In this document: positions 28,024 to 28,601 of the stretch, one piece after another
Position numbering within the stretch: the stretch's first letter is position 1
Layout: each line of letters begins with the position of its first letter
Assembly (NCBI GenBank): GCA_009801015.1
Contig: VHZZ01000923.1
Location: forward strand, 101,371-129,971
Length of the DNA: 28,601 nucleotides
Reading direction: 5' to 3'
Origin: Silene noctiflora
Taxonomy: Eukaryota > Streptophyta > Magnoliopsida > Caryophyllales > Caryophyllaceae
Made by a program: the position numbers and the translations under genes
Notes under the pieces: model-generated
Seen by the model: only the letters and a program-made list of their open reading frames with translations
Database searches by the model: none
What the model was told of the DNA's origin: nothing

Positions 28024-28601
28024 GGTCCCCAATGAGCTTCATCCATCTTCTATGTCTCATATTCAACTCCTTCTGAGTGTAGATGTATTTCAAACTCTTG
28101 TGATCATAAATCACCTTAAAGGTCGCCCCATATAGATAGTGTCTCCAAATCTTTAGAGAAAATACAACTGCACCCAACTCTAGATCATGCGTCAGATAGT
28201 TCTCCTCATAAGATTTCACTGCATAGAAGCATAGGCAATGACTTTCCCGTTCTGCATCAACACACAACCCAACCCATGTTTCGAAGCATCCGTATATACC
28301 TCAAAATTCTCGCTCCCCTCAGGTAAAGCCAAGATTGGAGTTGTAGTTAAACGCTCCTTTAATGTTTGGAACGCCGTCTCACAACTTTCATCCCAGCGGA
28401 ACATGTTCTCCTTCCTCATCAACGCTTTCATAGGTCTAGCAATCTTTGAAAAGTATTTGACAAACCTCTTGTAGTAGCCAGCCAAACCCAAGAAACTCCA
28501 AAATTCTGCCACATTCTTCGGTGCCTCTCAGTTAGATACTGCAGTTATCTTGCTAGGATCCACATACACCCCCTCCTTAGAGATCACATGGCCCAGAAAT
28601 G
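28024..28601 (-). pseudogene. Chromovirus-type RT end and RNase H, fragment
   Basis: The minus strand enters at the window edge with FLGHVISKEGV, then FWSFLGLAGYYKRFVKYFSK and EDS-like connection sequence. RNase H follows with ENFEVYTDASKHGLGCVLMQ, including its Asp, and HDLELGAVVFSLKIWRHYLYG. A TGA at 28530-28528 replaces a Trp codon. A one-base loss just after CAG near 28227 shifts the frame, and the reading goes on as KSYEENYLTHDLE. Similarity ends after LIGD near 28025, where the family continues with YHEGKANVVADALS, so the fragment is truncated. The lineage is chromovirus-like by these blocks. Confidence 0.85.

Noticed and set aside
1..28601. A new functional host system or captured host gene
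   Set aside because: All protein-like sequence falls into known transposable-element families, and the remaining stretches are LTRs, leaders or repeats.

Overview
The window is plant nuclear DNA, almost certainly gene-poor, methylated heterochromatin of a eudicot. I find no intact host gene, no tRNA or rRNA gene and no prokaryotic feature. Nearly every base belongs to decayed transposable elements, most of them nested. The evidence for a plant is the mix of families: a Mutator-like (MULE) transposase with a UTR intron, Ty3/gypsy elements of the Athila, Tat and chromovirus types, a Ty1/copia-type LTR, initiator-Met tRNA primer sites (TGGTATCAGAG) and TATAAATA promoters in the LTRs. I cannot name the species.

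Left block (1-16174). A minus-strand MULE is the oldest visible layer. Its coding part (3823 down to 270) is cut at the left by a gypsy-type LTR (1-269). It is also split near its N-terminus by a solo LTR (2069-3716, imperfect duplication CAAGT/CCAGT). Upstream of its start codon lies a good 5'UTR intron (4164-3825). Inside the MULE 5' region sits an 11.6 kb minus-strand gypsy element (4322-15934) bracketed by a perfect 5-bp duplication, TAAAT. Its 3' LTR (4322-5975), polypurine tract, leader, primer site and 5' LTR (14305-15934) remain, but its whole coding region is gone. Into it went a copia-type element (LTR 6328-7703, plus), and into that an Athila-like element (LTR 7984-9902, then gag, protease and RT to 13325, plus). 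One large deletion ending near 13325 best explains why the Athila, copia and gypsy interiors all stop there. The MULE end resumes at 15940 and probably terminates at 16174.

Middle (16175-16679). This is a short unassigned stretch with two adjacent hairpins and a MITE-like sequence.

Right block (16680-27830). This is a plus-strand Tat-type element: LTR, TATA box, gag, protease, RT, RNase H, integrase and 3' tandem repeats. It is broken by frameshifts and stops, a loss of the second RNase H domain, and mutation of two integrase catalytic aspartates to asparagine. A 2.8 kb solo LTR (24177-26993) with a perfect CTCAC duplication interrupts its integrase. The right edge (28024-28601) carries a minus-strand chromovirus-type RT/RNase H fragment.

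The genes do not act together in a host pathway; what they share is decay. The most informative structure is the order of insertions, the palindromic arrays inside three unrelated LTRs, an unusually well conserved patch between the two LTRs of one element, and a pair of homopolymer frameshifts that compensate each other. I did not find a new functional system.
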